A stretch of DNA of 64,000 nucleotides. Origin: Tanytarsus gracilentus (lineage: Eukaryota; Arthropoda; Insecta; Diptera; Chironomidae). The DNA is taken from positions 2,852,001 through 2,916,000 of the forward strand of contig JAXRKN010000037.1 of assembly GCA_038502055.1 (NCBI GenBank), read 5' to 3'. The translations under genes were made by a program, and so were the position numbers. This document shows, piece by piece, positions 47,402 through 60,104 of the stretch. The stretch's first letter is position 1; each line of letters begins with the position of its first letter. The notes under the pieces were generated by a model that searched no databases, had not been told where the DNA came from, and saw only the letters and a list, made by a program, of their open reading frames with translations.

Positions 47402-50400
47402 ATGAGGTCACAAGTTAGTAATACAGCAATTATTACGCCAGTATCCACCAACTCTCCACAACCACCCGTAAGAAGAAGACGAGCACAATCGGTGCAGGCA
47501 GTTCAAGGAACACGAATTCATGATAGTGAACCACGACGAGTGTCTCTTTTTGAGTCTAATGTGAGTGTCAATTAAGATTGCTCTCTCTCAGTCGTTCATG
47601 AGTCATACCAGAAGATTATGATTATTATTATGCTGGTTTTTCCTCTCAATGAGAGCCCTCCCAAAAAAAAGACTTTACGGTTCAGTTATTTTAATTTATA
47701 TTTTACTCTTTGTGCTCAACCTGTTCTTGACATTATTTTTTTACCAAACCCAATGGCCGTGTGCATAAACATAACAATCAATCCCCTTTTTTTTCGCTAT
47801 ATATAATTGCCAAAAATAAATAAAGTCAGCAGCGAATGCTACTTGTCACACACGTATTGTCATTATATATTTTTTTTGCATAACCTTCAGTTTATGAATG
47901 TGTCGGTGGATAACAAACAAAAGTTCCCTTAATCTTCTTCGATTTTACAAAAACCACTTGACTTACTGCAAAGATACAGTGACATCATAGGTGAAAGTCA
48001 TTCGCTTGATGAATGGCATGTCAGCGCTGTATTTTAAATACATAAATGAATGAAGAATTACATGCAATCAATTTTTCCAAGAGTAATTTACTCCCTTATT
48101 AATCTAACGCCATAGAATGTCATAAATTTATTTTCCCTCAATGAACATTTTTTCATTGAGAGCCGTCGAAATTCTCCAATTAGCGGTAGATTGCGATAAT
48201 GTGAAAATTCCTAGTGTCAACAAGGTGCTCCATTGCGTCATGACGATATCCAACTTTTCATTATAATCGCACGTTATAAACAAAGAAGAGGAAAATTATG
48301 CGAAAAATATTTATGACGTGTGACGAATGGCAAATCAATGAGAAAAATAATTAGTGAGACTCTGTCGCAATTTTATGCTAATTTTTGAATATTTTTTTCT
48401 TCCCTTTCTCTCTTCCTCCCGCTAATTAGAAAAATTCGAGTAAATCATTGTAAATAAGAGACACTTGATAGCAAACACACACACACACACACACATTTAG
48501 ATAAGATTAATTGTTATCATATATATTGGATAATTTAATTGTTGAGACTATCGAGAAGGAGAATAAAAGATTAAAAAAGAGTTGTTAGATTATCATCTCA
48601 AGAAGTAAATAGTTAATTAAGTAAATAAGAATGGCGAACAGTGCGTACGGATATCTCACTGGATCACAATCATTAAATGTGAGTCTCATACGGAAAAAAA
48701 GAAGAAATTCAAAAATCTTAATTTCCTTAAGCTTAAATTTTTTTGGTGGTGAAAAAATTAATTTGCTTTATTTCGAAATTTTAATTGGCTAACGGTTTAA
48801 GTTCATCAGCATTGACTGCATTCTTTAGTATTCTTCTTCATTTTCGTCATTGACTCAAATTTCATAAAAAAAATCATTCTGACTCATTCTTAATTGAAAT
48901 CTCACTAATCACATCAAAAAGCATACAAATCAAATCGGGTGTATCATAAAATATAAAATTTATGTGTTGTCTATAGAGTTGCATATCTGGTGGCCTTGGC
49001 TGCACGATAACGTACAACACATAAGTGGGAAAAAAATATTACATTAAGTCTAGTTTTTATTTTCAAAGCAAAATCGTGTGCTTTTTTAATTTTCACCAGA
49101 GGGTTTGTAATTCATTTTTCTCTCAAGGTTACAGACTCAATGTGTTTTTTTAACAGAAATTGCTTTGCTTTTTATTCCATTGTTGCATGCAAGAAGGCAT
49201 TTCTTCAAAAAAAATCGTCATTAAAAATTCATGTAAATTAATGCAATAACTGCATACTCTTTAAAAGCTTTGAATGAGGTTAATATCACTTAAATGTCAT
49301 CCAAGCATATGTATTGAAAGAATATAATCATATTAAGCTCTTTCAATCATATATGTGCTCAAGTGTCATAAGTACTTTCTCGTGTATTAGATTAATATTA
49401 TCACTCTCAATTACACTCTCATATCATTTCTGTTTGCTTTTCTTAGACAGCGCTACTAAGAAAAAATAAAATAAAATCACTCCTGTGATTCCCATTTACC
49501 TTTTTAAATATTAAGTTAGTTCTTATCATTTTAATGAAATTCATTAACTATTTGCTTGACTTTAATTTTTGCGAATATTTTTTCAGCAAAATGAAGAAGG
49601 TTCTAGTCAAATTAGAATTCGTGTGGTGGCCGGCAGTTCATTAGCAAAGAAGGATATTTTCGGAGCTAGTGACCCATATGTGCGTATTGATTTGAACACA
49701 ATGAATGGAGATGTCAATATTGATAGTGTACTTACGAAGACAAAGAAGAAGGTAAAATTACACTTTACAGCAAATAATAGCTCCCGTCACAGTTTATTAT
49801 TAGCCTCACCGCATGGACACATTTTATTTACACAATTTTTCTTGATCTATCATTGTAGACATTGAATCCCAAATGGAATGAGGAGTTCATTTTCCGTGTG
49901 AAACCAAATGAGCATAAGCTCGTGTTCCAAGTATTTGACGAAAACCGCTTTACGCGCGACGATTTCCTTGGAATGGTTGAGCTTACACTAATTAATTTGC
50001 CAAAGGAACAAGAAGGAAGATTAATAGCGCCGAAAGTATATCAGCTAAGACCACGCAGGTCAGTTAGGTTAGTTTTAAAATTTCCATGGTGAGACCATTG
50101 AGCAAACGAGCCAATTTTGTTTGAGTACAAAGACATTTCTTAATTTTTATTGTTTCGTCCTTTTTTCTCTTTTATTATTGAGTGTCATTTAATTGTATAT
50201 ATTTCTTTTGCCTTGGCTATGTTGGAATGGGTCGCTTGAGAAACTTGAGATAGACTGTAGTATTTATGAAAATATTTTTCTTATGCTTAGCTAGAACACA
50301 AATCGAATGGTTATTTATTTAATTTATTTCCATCATCACAGCGCTCGATCAAAGGTACGCGGAACGCTCGAAATTTATCATGCATACATTCGCGATTTGG

Positions 50401-53400
50401 ACGCATCACGTGGCGATAACAGTAATAATGATTGGGAGATTGTGGACAATAATTCATCATCTGTATCTGTAAGTGTTTTCACTTCATTTTTTTTCTTCTG
50501 TACATGGTGTGGAAAATACAATTATGAAATTATCGCAAAATCGCTCTACATCGACACCTACACCACTGAACAAGGATTTATTCTTATCAAATATATATCG
50601 CGGAAAAAAATATTTTTATTTGTTACTTTTCATTGTAGATTATGAGTCCATCGCCTAATGTTGAACTACTCCCGACCGGCTGGGAAGAGAGAGTTGATGC
50701 CAATGGCCGTACATACTTTGTCGATCATGTTAGAAGAACAACGCAATGGGAACGTCCAACGTAAGTTTAAATACATTTATTTTTAGAAGAAAAAAATTGT
50801 AATCGGATGATCCATGATTTTCTGCGAATTTTATTAACTTTTTAGTGTCGCACAGCAATCGACTGGCGATTCTGACATTGAAACAGCTTTCCAACGAAGA
50901 TTTCACATAAGCGTCGATGAATCAGAACAGAACAATGTGAGTATGATTTTTTATTGATTTTATCACTCTGATACTGGCTGACCCATATCTCAGAGACTTT
51001 TTAAATGTAAAGAGGAATTTATAAAATGCATGTTTCAACTTTTTCTTTAATTATCGTGAAATTTTTAATTGCGTTAAAATTTTCTTTAAAAAATTGCTCA
51101 TAAAATTACCGCTGAAAAAAAAGGATTTAACAAATTCATCCGACTATGACGATGAAGATATTCCGACAATACAAATCTCGAGTCCTCCTCCTTCACTCCA
51201 AAACATGGATACGGTCGATGATATCGATGAGGACGAAGCTTTTATAAACGAATTAATGGCATTGCATCCCAACGATGAGGATTTAATTGTTGAGGATATT
51301 GAGGCGACTGAATATAATTTATTGCCAACAACTATAACAATAACACCATCGATCCAAGCATCAATTATTGATCAGGAGACTATTAGCGATAATAATAATG
51401 TCAATGCTGATGAAAATGATAATGAAAATAATGATGATGATGGTGTAAGGATAAAAAAGAGTGTTTTTAGGTGTTTCCTCCTCTCACTATCGCTTGAGAT
51501 TTTGTTAAATATTTTTTTGAGCTAGTTTTAAGGCACCTCTTGTTTTGTTTATTGCTCTCGGGTTCTTTATCGTCTTAATTTTTATTATTTTGCTTCTTTT
51601 TTTATATCACTTAAACCACCTGTAAAATACTACGCATTAAGCAGCAAGATGAAGTTTCTATGCATTCAGACGACTCCAATGCCGACAATCAGTCGATAAG
51701 CTCTGCAGTTGAGACAAGTCCAGATCAGCGCATCCGTCCAACACGTCCTGCTCCATCCATTCCGCAGGGATTATCACGTAACAATGTAAGACGATCGGCA
51801 CCAGCGCCACCGAGAAGACAAAGTGCTCTCGAAAATAGCAGCATTGAGCCTCAGACACCACAAGCTGCTCCGCGACGAAGTGCACCAAATCTTGAACGTC
51901 AAGGCTCAGTTGAAGATAACACGAATGTAAGAGTTAAGAAAAATAATGTTGCAGAGTGACGTCAAAAACTTTTCGCACAATAAATACTTTGCTTATATTT
52001 TTTGGTTTCGGTTGAACTAAGTGTGTGCAGTGTGAATATTGCTAGACCTTGCTTATAATTTTCATCAGCAATTTGTTCAATATTAATTACGAAATCAAAT
52101 TTATTTTAGGTCGATGACACGGATCATCACTCGGAGACTTCTTCAATCTCATCAACTAATCAACGATCTAATACAGCTTCGAGAGCTTCTGAAAATTCTA
52201 CACCATCGCGTCAAAGTTCCTTAGGTAGTCGTCAAAATTCAGTTGCATCTCCTGTGGTATCCGATGCGGGTCTACCCTCAGGTTGGAGTATGCAAGTAGC
52301 GCCCAACGGCAGAGTATTTTTTATAGATCATCAAAGAAAGGCAACGTCATGGGTTGACCCGCGAACGGGTTGTGCGAGTCCAATGCCGAATGCTAATCCA
52401 AATCGTCAAGATCAAGAACGAGAAGAAGATAATTTGGGACCGCTGCCGGAAGGATGGGAAGAGAGAGTGCACACCGATGGTAGAATTTTCTTTATCGATC
52501 ACAACACGAGAACAACACAATGGGAAGATCCGAGATTATCAAATCCAAATGTTGCCGGACAAGCAGTTCCTTATTCGAGGGATTATAAACAGAAATATGA
52601 GTACTTTAAAAGTCAACTTAGAAAACCAGTAAGTTTTGATCGCACAACTGTAAATATTAATGATAAAAATAAATTTTAATTTTAGACAAATGTACCTAAT
52701 AAAATCGAGATCAAAGTTCGACGAGATTCGGTGCTTGAAGATTCATTTAGAATTATTAGCAGTGTTACAAAGACGGACTTGCTTAAGACAAAACTGTGGG
52801 TAGAATTTGAAGGCGAAGCCGGTAAGTTTGAGTTTATTTTATGAAACAAAATTTATTATTATAAATTATTTTAAGGACTCGACTACGGCGGCCTAGCCAG
52901 AGAATGGTTCTTTTTACTATCAAAGCAAATGTTCAATCCTTATTATGGTGAGTTTTGTAATATAAAAATTAATTTAAAAGTGTTTCTAATTGATTTCTTT
53001 TTATAGGACTCTTCGAGTACAGTGCAATGGACAATTATACACTTCAAATAAATCCATTTAGTGGTCTCTGCAATGAAGCTCATTTGGATTATTTTAAGTA
53101 TGCTCGAGACTTGATGAGCTTAAAGTAAAGCCTAACGCGTGCCATTCTATTTTTAGATTCATTGGACGCGTCGCTGGAATGGCTGTTTATCACGGAAAGT
53201 TACTAGATGCCTTCTTCATTCGTCCATTTTACAAGATGATGCTTGAAAAGCCTATCGATTTAAGAGACATGGAGTCTGTGGACATGGAGTATTATAATTC
53301 GTTATTGTAAGTTGAATAATTTTATTTTGAGCAATTTAAAAACTCATAAACTCTTTATAGATGGATAAAGGAAAATGATCCGAGTGAACTTATGCTGACG

Positions 53401-56096
53401 TTTTGTGTTGACGAGGAGACTTTCGGGCATACTAGTCAGAGAGAATTGAAGCCAAATGGAAGTCAAATCGAGGTGACAAATGATAATAAGGACGAGTATA
53501 TTCGTTTGGTGATTCAATGGAGATTTGAGAGTCGTGTCAAGGAACAAATGCAAGCGTTTTTGGAGGGTTTCAGTTCAATTGTGCCACCTTTGAGTTTGAA
53601 AATTTTCGATGAAAATGAACTGGAATTGCTCATGTGTGGCATACAAAACATCGATGTAAAGGATTGGAAGCGAAATACGCTCTACAAGGGCGATTATTAT
53701 GCCAATCACGTCATTATTCAATGGTTCTGGCGAGCTGTTTTATCATTTTCCAATGAAATGCGAGCGAGATTACTACAATTTGTTACTGGTACTAGTCGTG
53801 TGCCGATGAACGGAATGAAGGAGCTGTATGGAAGTAATGGACCACAGATGTTTACAATTGAAAAATGGGGAACACCAGAAAATTACCCTCGCGCTCATAC
53901 GTGGTAAGATTTATGTTTAATCTAACTCTTATGTTTAATCTAATCCTAACTTTATTTGATCTGCTTTTAATGTTTAACACAAATTGGCTCATATTCCTTA
54001 TTGTCGTCGTAAACTAGACTCTTTCTTGTCTTTAAGCCTTTCTTGAGAGCCTTAAGCTGACCACTCTTCTCCAATTGATTTATGATCATATTCACTTTTG
54101 TGCCTTTCACACTTGTTATCTCTTCTTCTTCTTCACCCTCCATCCCACAACTGCCACCACCGCCTTCATTCTCCTCTTCGACTACACACGTTATCTCTCG
54201 ATTATGTTGTTCTTTCTTGCCACGCATGATTCGCTTCGTGAACCACTTCTTGACTGGAGATTTTGAGTCCTTTTTTACTATAATAATATTTTCATCGTCC
54301 TTTTGGCTGTTTATTGAATTCTCTAAGGATTTTCTTTCTCTTATCAGATTGCTTGACTTTCGTTTCTCTTCAGGTGAAACCAAATTTATGCTCGACAAAA
54401 TTGCCGTCATTTCACTGACTTTTCCACTTCGTTGTGGCGTCATCGATGGTTCGTCACTCCTGTCTTGCGATTCTTCTATGGCTTGAGATTGTTGTTCACT
54501 AATGTCTGCCTCGTGCGGTTCTTCCTTACTTTCGCCTACGCTCTTTTTGGACTTTGGGGTGTCGTAGTCGTGAATGTCATTTTCGGATGAATTTTTCTTG
54601 CCAGTTTTTATTGGCAACTCTGGTGGTTTTTCTTCATTGCCCTGTGGTTTCACAGAATTGTCAATTTCATCCTTTATGGAGGACGAACAAGGCTCCTCGT
54701 ACAGCCGCTCCTCATTGCTATTAATACTCTGCGGTGTATTGCCAAATGTGTAATAAGTTTCTTCCTTTTTATTAACTTGCGGTAATGATGGAAGTTTGCG
54801 AGTCAAAAGTTGAGGTATTTGCGACTCACGCATTTTCCCAGTAGTCAGTTCATCAATAATTCGATTTATGTTGACAACCCACTCATAAAACTCCTCACTA
54901 TTTGGCGCTTGAAAGTGATAACGCTTATCATTGTTATTTGTCGTAACTATAAACTGGTGATTATCGCCTTTGAGGACGTTAATACTTTTCGGATAGAAGC
55001 ATTCGGATGGTTTCATATCATTGGATTTGCTGGGATAAAGTAAAATCCACTTATCGAGAATGCCAGCATAAAAGTCTTTACTTTGAGCGAAAAAGAGTTT
55101 CTTCTCGATTTTTGTGAGTAAGCCGACGATGGGCGAACACATGAGTTTGAGGTGGACAGCTGGAAGGCCAGTGAATGGACACGTCTCCGAATCTTGCGTG
55201 AAACTTCCCGCTGCCTCATAAATATTGTATGCATTCTCCGATTTTCTCTGATTCATCTCAACATACATCTCAACTTTGTTTGTGTCTAAAATTAACTTTA
55301 ATTGAAATTCAGTTTCACTAATTGAAATTTTTTTCTCCTACCAATTTCGTCGTCATCGGAAGCGACTTGTTTAATTGCTTGACGATTTTTCTTTGAAACA
55401 CCATTCATATCCAAATACGATGACGATTCGGTCTCGTCGCGGGGATGAAAATATTCGGTATCGAAAATGCGACGAATGTGTTTACAGTTTTCAATTAGTT
55501 CTCTTCGTTTCGTCTCTTGCTTTTGCCGTTCGAACTCTTTATGGTCATCGCCTTTGGCGTCATCGCTATGTGTGTTATTTAAATACATGTAGATATCTGC
55601 AATCATCAATTAAAATCAATTAAGTTAACTAGACAACATTGCTCGCTGAGTCATCAATAATTTACCTTCAAGAAATTCCTTGATTTTGATCAAATTCTCT
55701 CGACTCATTTTGTGAATTTTAATTAACCTCGCTTTGCAATTAAATTCACTCTCTTTTTAATTCATTCCCCGCTGTACGTGCTTGAACGTCTGAACTCTTC
55801 CAATAAAAAGACGAAACTGAGCTAAAAAAATATTATTAGTTATGTCTCCCACAATGATTACAAAATTTGAGTTTTTTTTAAATGCGCTCTATATGTATAT
55901 ATGGAAAGTGCTCAGCTGTGTGTTGCTCGATGATGCTTTTTGCATACTAGGGGGTTCATTGGAAATTATTTCTCATTCTTTCTCTCTTTACAGTTTCAAC
56001 CGACTCGACCTACCGCCTTATGAGAGCTACTTGCAGCTAAAGGACAAATTGATAAAGGCCATCGAAGGCAGTCAAGGCTTCGCCGGTGTAGATTAG
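47402..56096 (+). CDS. Nedd4: HECT E3 ubiquitin ligase Nedd4
   Basis: Exons: 47402-47560, 49587-49751, 49859-50058, 50342-50468, 50639-50760, 50846-50936, 51124-51444, 51645-51926, 52110-52628, 52686-52821, 52876-52947, 53007-53097, 53157-53306, 53361-53903, 55994-56096; 1026 aa. Nedd4 ubiquitinates PY-motif membrane proteins (channels, Notch, Comm in flies). A C2 domain lies at about 58-185 (DIFGASDPYVRIDL, TLNPKWNEEFIF), three WW domains at about 226-258, 543-572 and 600-632, and HECT from about 680. The catalytic Cys993 is in RAHTCFNRLDLPPY. Fly Nedd4 is about the same length, with three WWs. The acidic exon 51124-51444 has a weak acceptor and may be optional; the acceptor at 51642/51645 is a NAGNAG pair. 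The last intron (53904-55993) carries a nested antisense gene. Confidence 0.93.
48475..48495. repeat. (CA)n microsatellite
   Basis: About ten AC units, 136 bp upstream of the alternative Nedd4 first exon. Confidence 0.9.
48631..48678 (+). CDS. Nedd4: Alternative first coding exon of Nedd4
   Basis: ATG followed by 15 codons (MANSAYGYLTGSQSLN) and a strong GTGAGT donor in phase 0, the same phase and same final Asn codon as the first exon at 47402-47560. It can splice directly to 49587, giving a 989-aa isoform with a different, shorter N terminus before the C2 domain. It implies a second promoter between 47.6 and 48.6 kb. Inferred from sequence only. Confidence 0.7.
53967..55708 (-). CDS. SKAP-like PH-domain adaptor, nested in a Nedd4 intron
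   Basis: Three exons on minus: 55708-55666, 55596-55342, 55285-53967; 538 aa. The N terminus is helical and charged (MSRENLIKIKEFLEDIYMYL, RRELIENCKHIRRIFDTEYF), like the dimerisation segment of SKAP1/2. A PH domain follows at about 130-225 (VGLLTKIEKKLFFAQSKDFYAGILDKWILLY to SEEFYEWVVNINRII). The rest is low-complexity Ser/Glu/Lys with several Tyr sites (EERLYEEP, HDYDTP) and a C-terminal YDDNKEYEPICV. Vertebrate SKAPs end in SH3; none is visible here. The family call rests on domain order and the N-terminal helix, so it is moderate; the PH domain is clear. Its stop is 63 bp from the Nedd4 donor; TTTATT (reverse AATAAA) lies about 15 bp past the stop. Confidence 0.82.
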
Positions 56097-57870
56097 TCGA
56101 CCGCAATAATCAAATCGTTATGCAAATTTAAATATTCATCATCATAAAGAAAATTCCAGACATTCCATTGCAATTTTAATGGAGAAGTGAAATGACGACG
56201 AAAAGTTACTTCAGTGCTTTACTTGTGTTTTATGCGCATCATCATCAACATCATCAGCAGCAGCAGCAAATATGTATTTGATTAAAAATACAAAAATTAA
56301 CATTATTCATGTGCCTTTTTACTATCATCAGCGAGGATTGAAGCCGTGATGCGACCAAAAAAAAGGAAAACTCAATTTAATTTTTTTACGCTCGCCAAAA
56401 AAAAAGTTTTTATGATTTTCTTGCATTTCGTAATTATTAAAGTTAAATTTTAAAAAATGTATGCACGCATCACTTTTAAAGTGAGAAGAAAAAAAATCAA
56501 TTTTCCTCTATAAAAAGAAGAACTAAAGTTATTCTTTATTCAACCACCTTTTGCTATAGAGTTTTTTCCAATTTGATTGTTAGGCCTTTTCAAAAAAAAC
56601 TGTTTTGCTCAGCTTTCATTAAAAAATAGAAAGAAATTATGGAAAATTCTTATTTATTTATCATTCTTTGACTATTACTATGTATCGATAGGTACGCGTT
56701 AAATATTAAAATTTTTAAACCACTACTTAAGCTATTTTAAAGAAGAAAAAATAAAAAAAAATATTCGATTAAAAACTTTGAAAAATTGATGTAATTTTTT
56801 CCACTAAATTTACTTAATTTCCAAAGAAAACAGAAAACATTTCGAAGTGTTTAACGAAGAATTTTTCTCATCCATGGACTTGCAGTGTGTGTTTGCGCTT
56901 GAATGGCACTTAGCAAATTCGAAAGATAACAATCGAGAGATAGAAATGTGTTAAAATATTTTTCTTCTATTTGTCCAACAGAGGAGGAGAGAATTTTGTG
57001 CTGAAGAGCAAAATTGATGGATCTATTTCACTCAAAGCGAAGGAAAATAAATAATTCCTTGCAAAACTCTCGACCCATTTATTTTGAAAAGAAGGGAAAA
57101 ACTTCCATTAGGATGTCAATCAAACTGAAATTTCATGAATTTTATATAACGTTAAAATTAACGCGCGTGGTCTTGCTGGCGTCAAAGTCATCATGGAGAG
57201 AAAGTGAAAGAAAGTGCCATAATCCGTCGATCATAAACTAAAATGTATAAGAACAAGAAGAAGTGGAGGAAGAAATGCCGATAGAATAAACACGTAATTA
57301 TAGGTCTCGCGATGAAAATATCCAACCGCGTTATTCACTTGATTAATATATCACCATCATCAGCATATAGACGAAAAATCCGAAAGGATCAAAAAGGTTA
57401 AATAATGGGGTAAAAATTGTTGCCTTGATTATGCGGACATTAAAGACATTAATAATTTTTCGATTATTCACTCTCTCAAATGCATATCCATTTTAATCAA
57501 ATTCCATTTCACGCTTCACGAAGAAAATATTTCGAAAATATTAAATAAAAATTATGAATGGAATTAATAGAAATTAATGATGAGCCACGAAAAAAATTCT
57601 TCGTTTTAGGAATAAATTTATTATGAGGGCTGCGTGCATCTATAATTGCACTCAAAATTAACTAAAATAATTTTTCATGAGAAATGTTTTGATGGCAAAA
57701 GTGTGGCTTGCATGAATTAATTAAATATTTTTATTAGTCTCATGCGATGTTGGCGATTCGATGTTGATGTTTTTTTATGGCATCACACTGACGTGTTTAT
57801 TTTGACTGATGAATCGAGAAAATGTACATTTATTGAATAAATTTGATGATGCATCCGTGCCGCATCTGCA
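56097..57870. other. Nedd4 3' UTR and intergenic DNA
   Basis: Starts with the Nedd4 3' UTR; AATAAA is near 56750. Trinucleotide CAT/CAG runs occur at about 56236-56270. No protein-like frame. Confidence 0.5.
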
Positions 57871-58178
57871 TGTAGGTGAGTAAATTTAAAATTAGATAGA
57901 TAGATAGATGACAAAGAGGTAGCACGCTGGAGTTACCAGGAGGACGCGCCCGTTTTAATTTCCTTTTCCATAGCTCGAAAGCTTAGGCTAAGGATAAAAA
58001 CGTAATCATGCAGAACTCTTAAGATTTCTCTTAAGAATAGAGTATAAATACCCCTTTTTTCCCCCTCAACAGCAGGCGTCCCCGCGGGAATCGCCCACCT
58101 CGGGAGCTGCAAATCATATCTTGAGAAAGACGTGAATGACGATCGAACAACCCCTCTTGTAGGTGAGTAAATTTAAAA
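57871..58178. mobile_element. SINE-like insertion between perfect 21-bp direct repeats
   Basis: Identical 21-bp sequences occur at 57871-57891 and 58158-58178 (both begin TGTAGGTGAGTAAATTT), enclosing 266 bp. A duplication of this size fits a target-site duplication made by LINE machinery. Next to the left copy is a GATA microsatellite, as often found at retroposon tails. Inside are GGTAGCACGCTGGAGTTACC, reminiscent of a tRNA 5' half, a TATAAATA, and a GC-rich block (58071-58110) foreign to its surroundings. No ORF. The exact class is uncertain. Confidence 0.6.
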
Positions 58179-60068
58179 AATTTTATAAATTAAATTAAAT
58201 TTTTTCTCTCTCTAAAAATTATTTTCATCCTAATTTAATGAACCACAATAAAATAAATCTCAAACTGAATCGATTTTGTTCATCATTAAAACAAACATGT
58301 CACACATATGCCGCAAATTGCATTTTAATGCTGGTAAATTCCGCATTTAATTTGAAATTTCAAGGGAAATCAAAAACCCTCAACATTGCATCTGATGCAT
58401 TTTCTCCTCTCTCTATGTTTAATTTCCAAAATAACACACAATTTCTGTTGTGACATTTGAGATGCAATCAAATCACAAGTACGCAAGGGAAGCTTGTTAT
58501 ATTTTTTCAAGTGATAAATTATGAACGATAAAGAACGCAATTAGAGCATAAAAAAGTGTTGCCACGCAGCTCGCAGTGGATTCAAGGATTCTCGAGGACG
58601 AAAGAGGAAAAGTGTGTCAATATGGATGCACTTAAAAGAAAAAGGAGGAAAACTCATTGTGTCATGCTTTCATGAGTTCATCGCGTGCTTGAATTAAAAC
58701 CCGACGACGCGCGAACAATGACAATGAAATAATGCTCGCAATTAAAGTTTCGTCCTTTGTAGATCCATGTTGTGAGGGTTTGAACGTTAATTTTGTGACA
58801 ATTCAAATTTCTATCTAAAAATTTAAAAAATATATTTTTTCATCATCGTCCTAATTTACATACAAACCCCCGTGTTGAATATTCAAAGAACAACATTTAC
58901 ACATTTATAACTTTACGCATTAGTGAATCCTATCTCTAAGACATCAAACAACAGCCACAAGGAATGAATATTTGTAGCCAGATGCGAAGCAACAACCTGC
59001 AACAGCTTGCCTTTATTTTATTACTTTATTCCGTTTGATGTCTCCAGTCAGCATTCAAATTGCAATTTTCATTTGACATTAAACGATTTTCACTCGTATT
59101 ATGAGATTTTTAGCCTTGAGCTAAATTTAAGTTTCAACGCTGCATCATGCACATTGGAGTTAATGAAAAGCATCTCATTTAAAGGCAATTTTAAACTCAT
59201 TTTTTTCTCCATGTGTCACATAAAAAGTTTTATGATCCTCACACTATGGAGCTGCTCATAAAAACGATTATTGACTTTTGGCAAGTTGATGAACGATCCT
59301 CATCAAGGACTATAAATTGCCTGTCATTCCTATGAGTACGAAAAAAGTGAGAGAGAGAGGCAACAATTTCTTTGAAAACGAGAGTGTTTGGAGAAAAACG
59401 AACATTCCGAGTGTGTCCAAGGATATTTTCGAGTCATTGTTTGAAAATGATGAGGGTTAATGTGTGTCCCAACTTCCAATGAATAGCAACAGCATGTCCT
59501 TGTCTTATTTTTTATGGATAAATTTTTCATATTAAAGTGTTAAAAGTTGTTTATTCATTTTTGGCCCTTACAATATTTTTAAAAGGGAATTTTAATTAAA
59601 TAAAAATATTTTTTCTTATTTTGAGAAAATTGCACAAAAATAAAAATACAAAATTTAATTATAATCGAAATAAATTATTGACATCGTCCACGCATAAAAG
59701 CATGACTTACATCACCAAATAATGTATCAAGACCAACTCTTGGGAGATTCATCAATCTCCTAACTAAAAACATGTGTTAAGTTTATTTTATGCTCATCTC
59801 AACACATTAATCTTCTCTCTATTCACAAACACACATCACACTATCATATCATCGAGATGAAGGGGCATAAAAAAAGAAAAAAGTAAAACCCAAGAGAAGT
59901 TTTTTTTTAAAAAATTGTATGTGCGTTCAGTTCATTTAGAACATTCAAGCGAGTAAGGTCGTTATAGAAGAGAGCACAAAAGAAAATATTTCCTCTCATG
60001 TGTGTGCATGTGATGTCCTAATAAGAAGAAGAAGAAGGAGATAAAAGTGCAGTAAAAGAAGGACATTC
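58179..60068. other. Intergenic region
   Basis: Non-coding; open frames at 58238-58453 and 59007-59261 have no protein character. Upstream regulatory sequence for the gene starting near 60071 presumably lies here. Confidence 0.5.
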
Positions 60069-60104
60069 TCAGTTGTCAAAAGACTAACAAGTGGTAAAGA
60101 CGTG
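60069..60104 (+). promoter_or_regulatory. Inr + DPE core promoter
   Basis: TCAGTT (initiator, A+1 at 60071) is followed at exactly +28 to +34 by AGACGTG, the ideal downstream promoter element. No TATA box precedes it. This is the standard TATA-less insect core promoter and places the transcription start 384 bp before the ATG at 60455. Confidence 0.72.

Noticed and set aside
47618..47806. 62-aa + strand frame in the Nedd4 first intron
   Set aside because: No conserved character and it lies between a strong donor and the alternative first exon.
50059..50095. Continuation of Nedd4 exon 3 to a stop (RSVRLVLKFPW)
   Set aside because: A GTCAGT donor at 50059 joins in frame to SARSKVRGTLEIY, completing the C2-WW linker; the read-through ends the protein inside the gene.
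57871..58178. Solo LTR interpretation of the insertion
   Set aside because: LTR retrotransposons make 4-6 bp duplications; here it is 21 bp, and the ends are not TG...CA.
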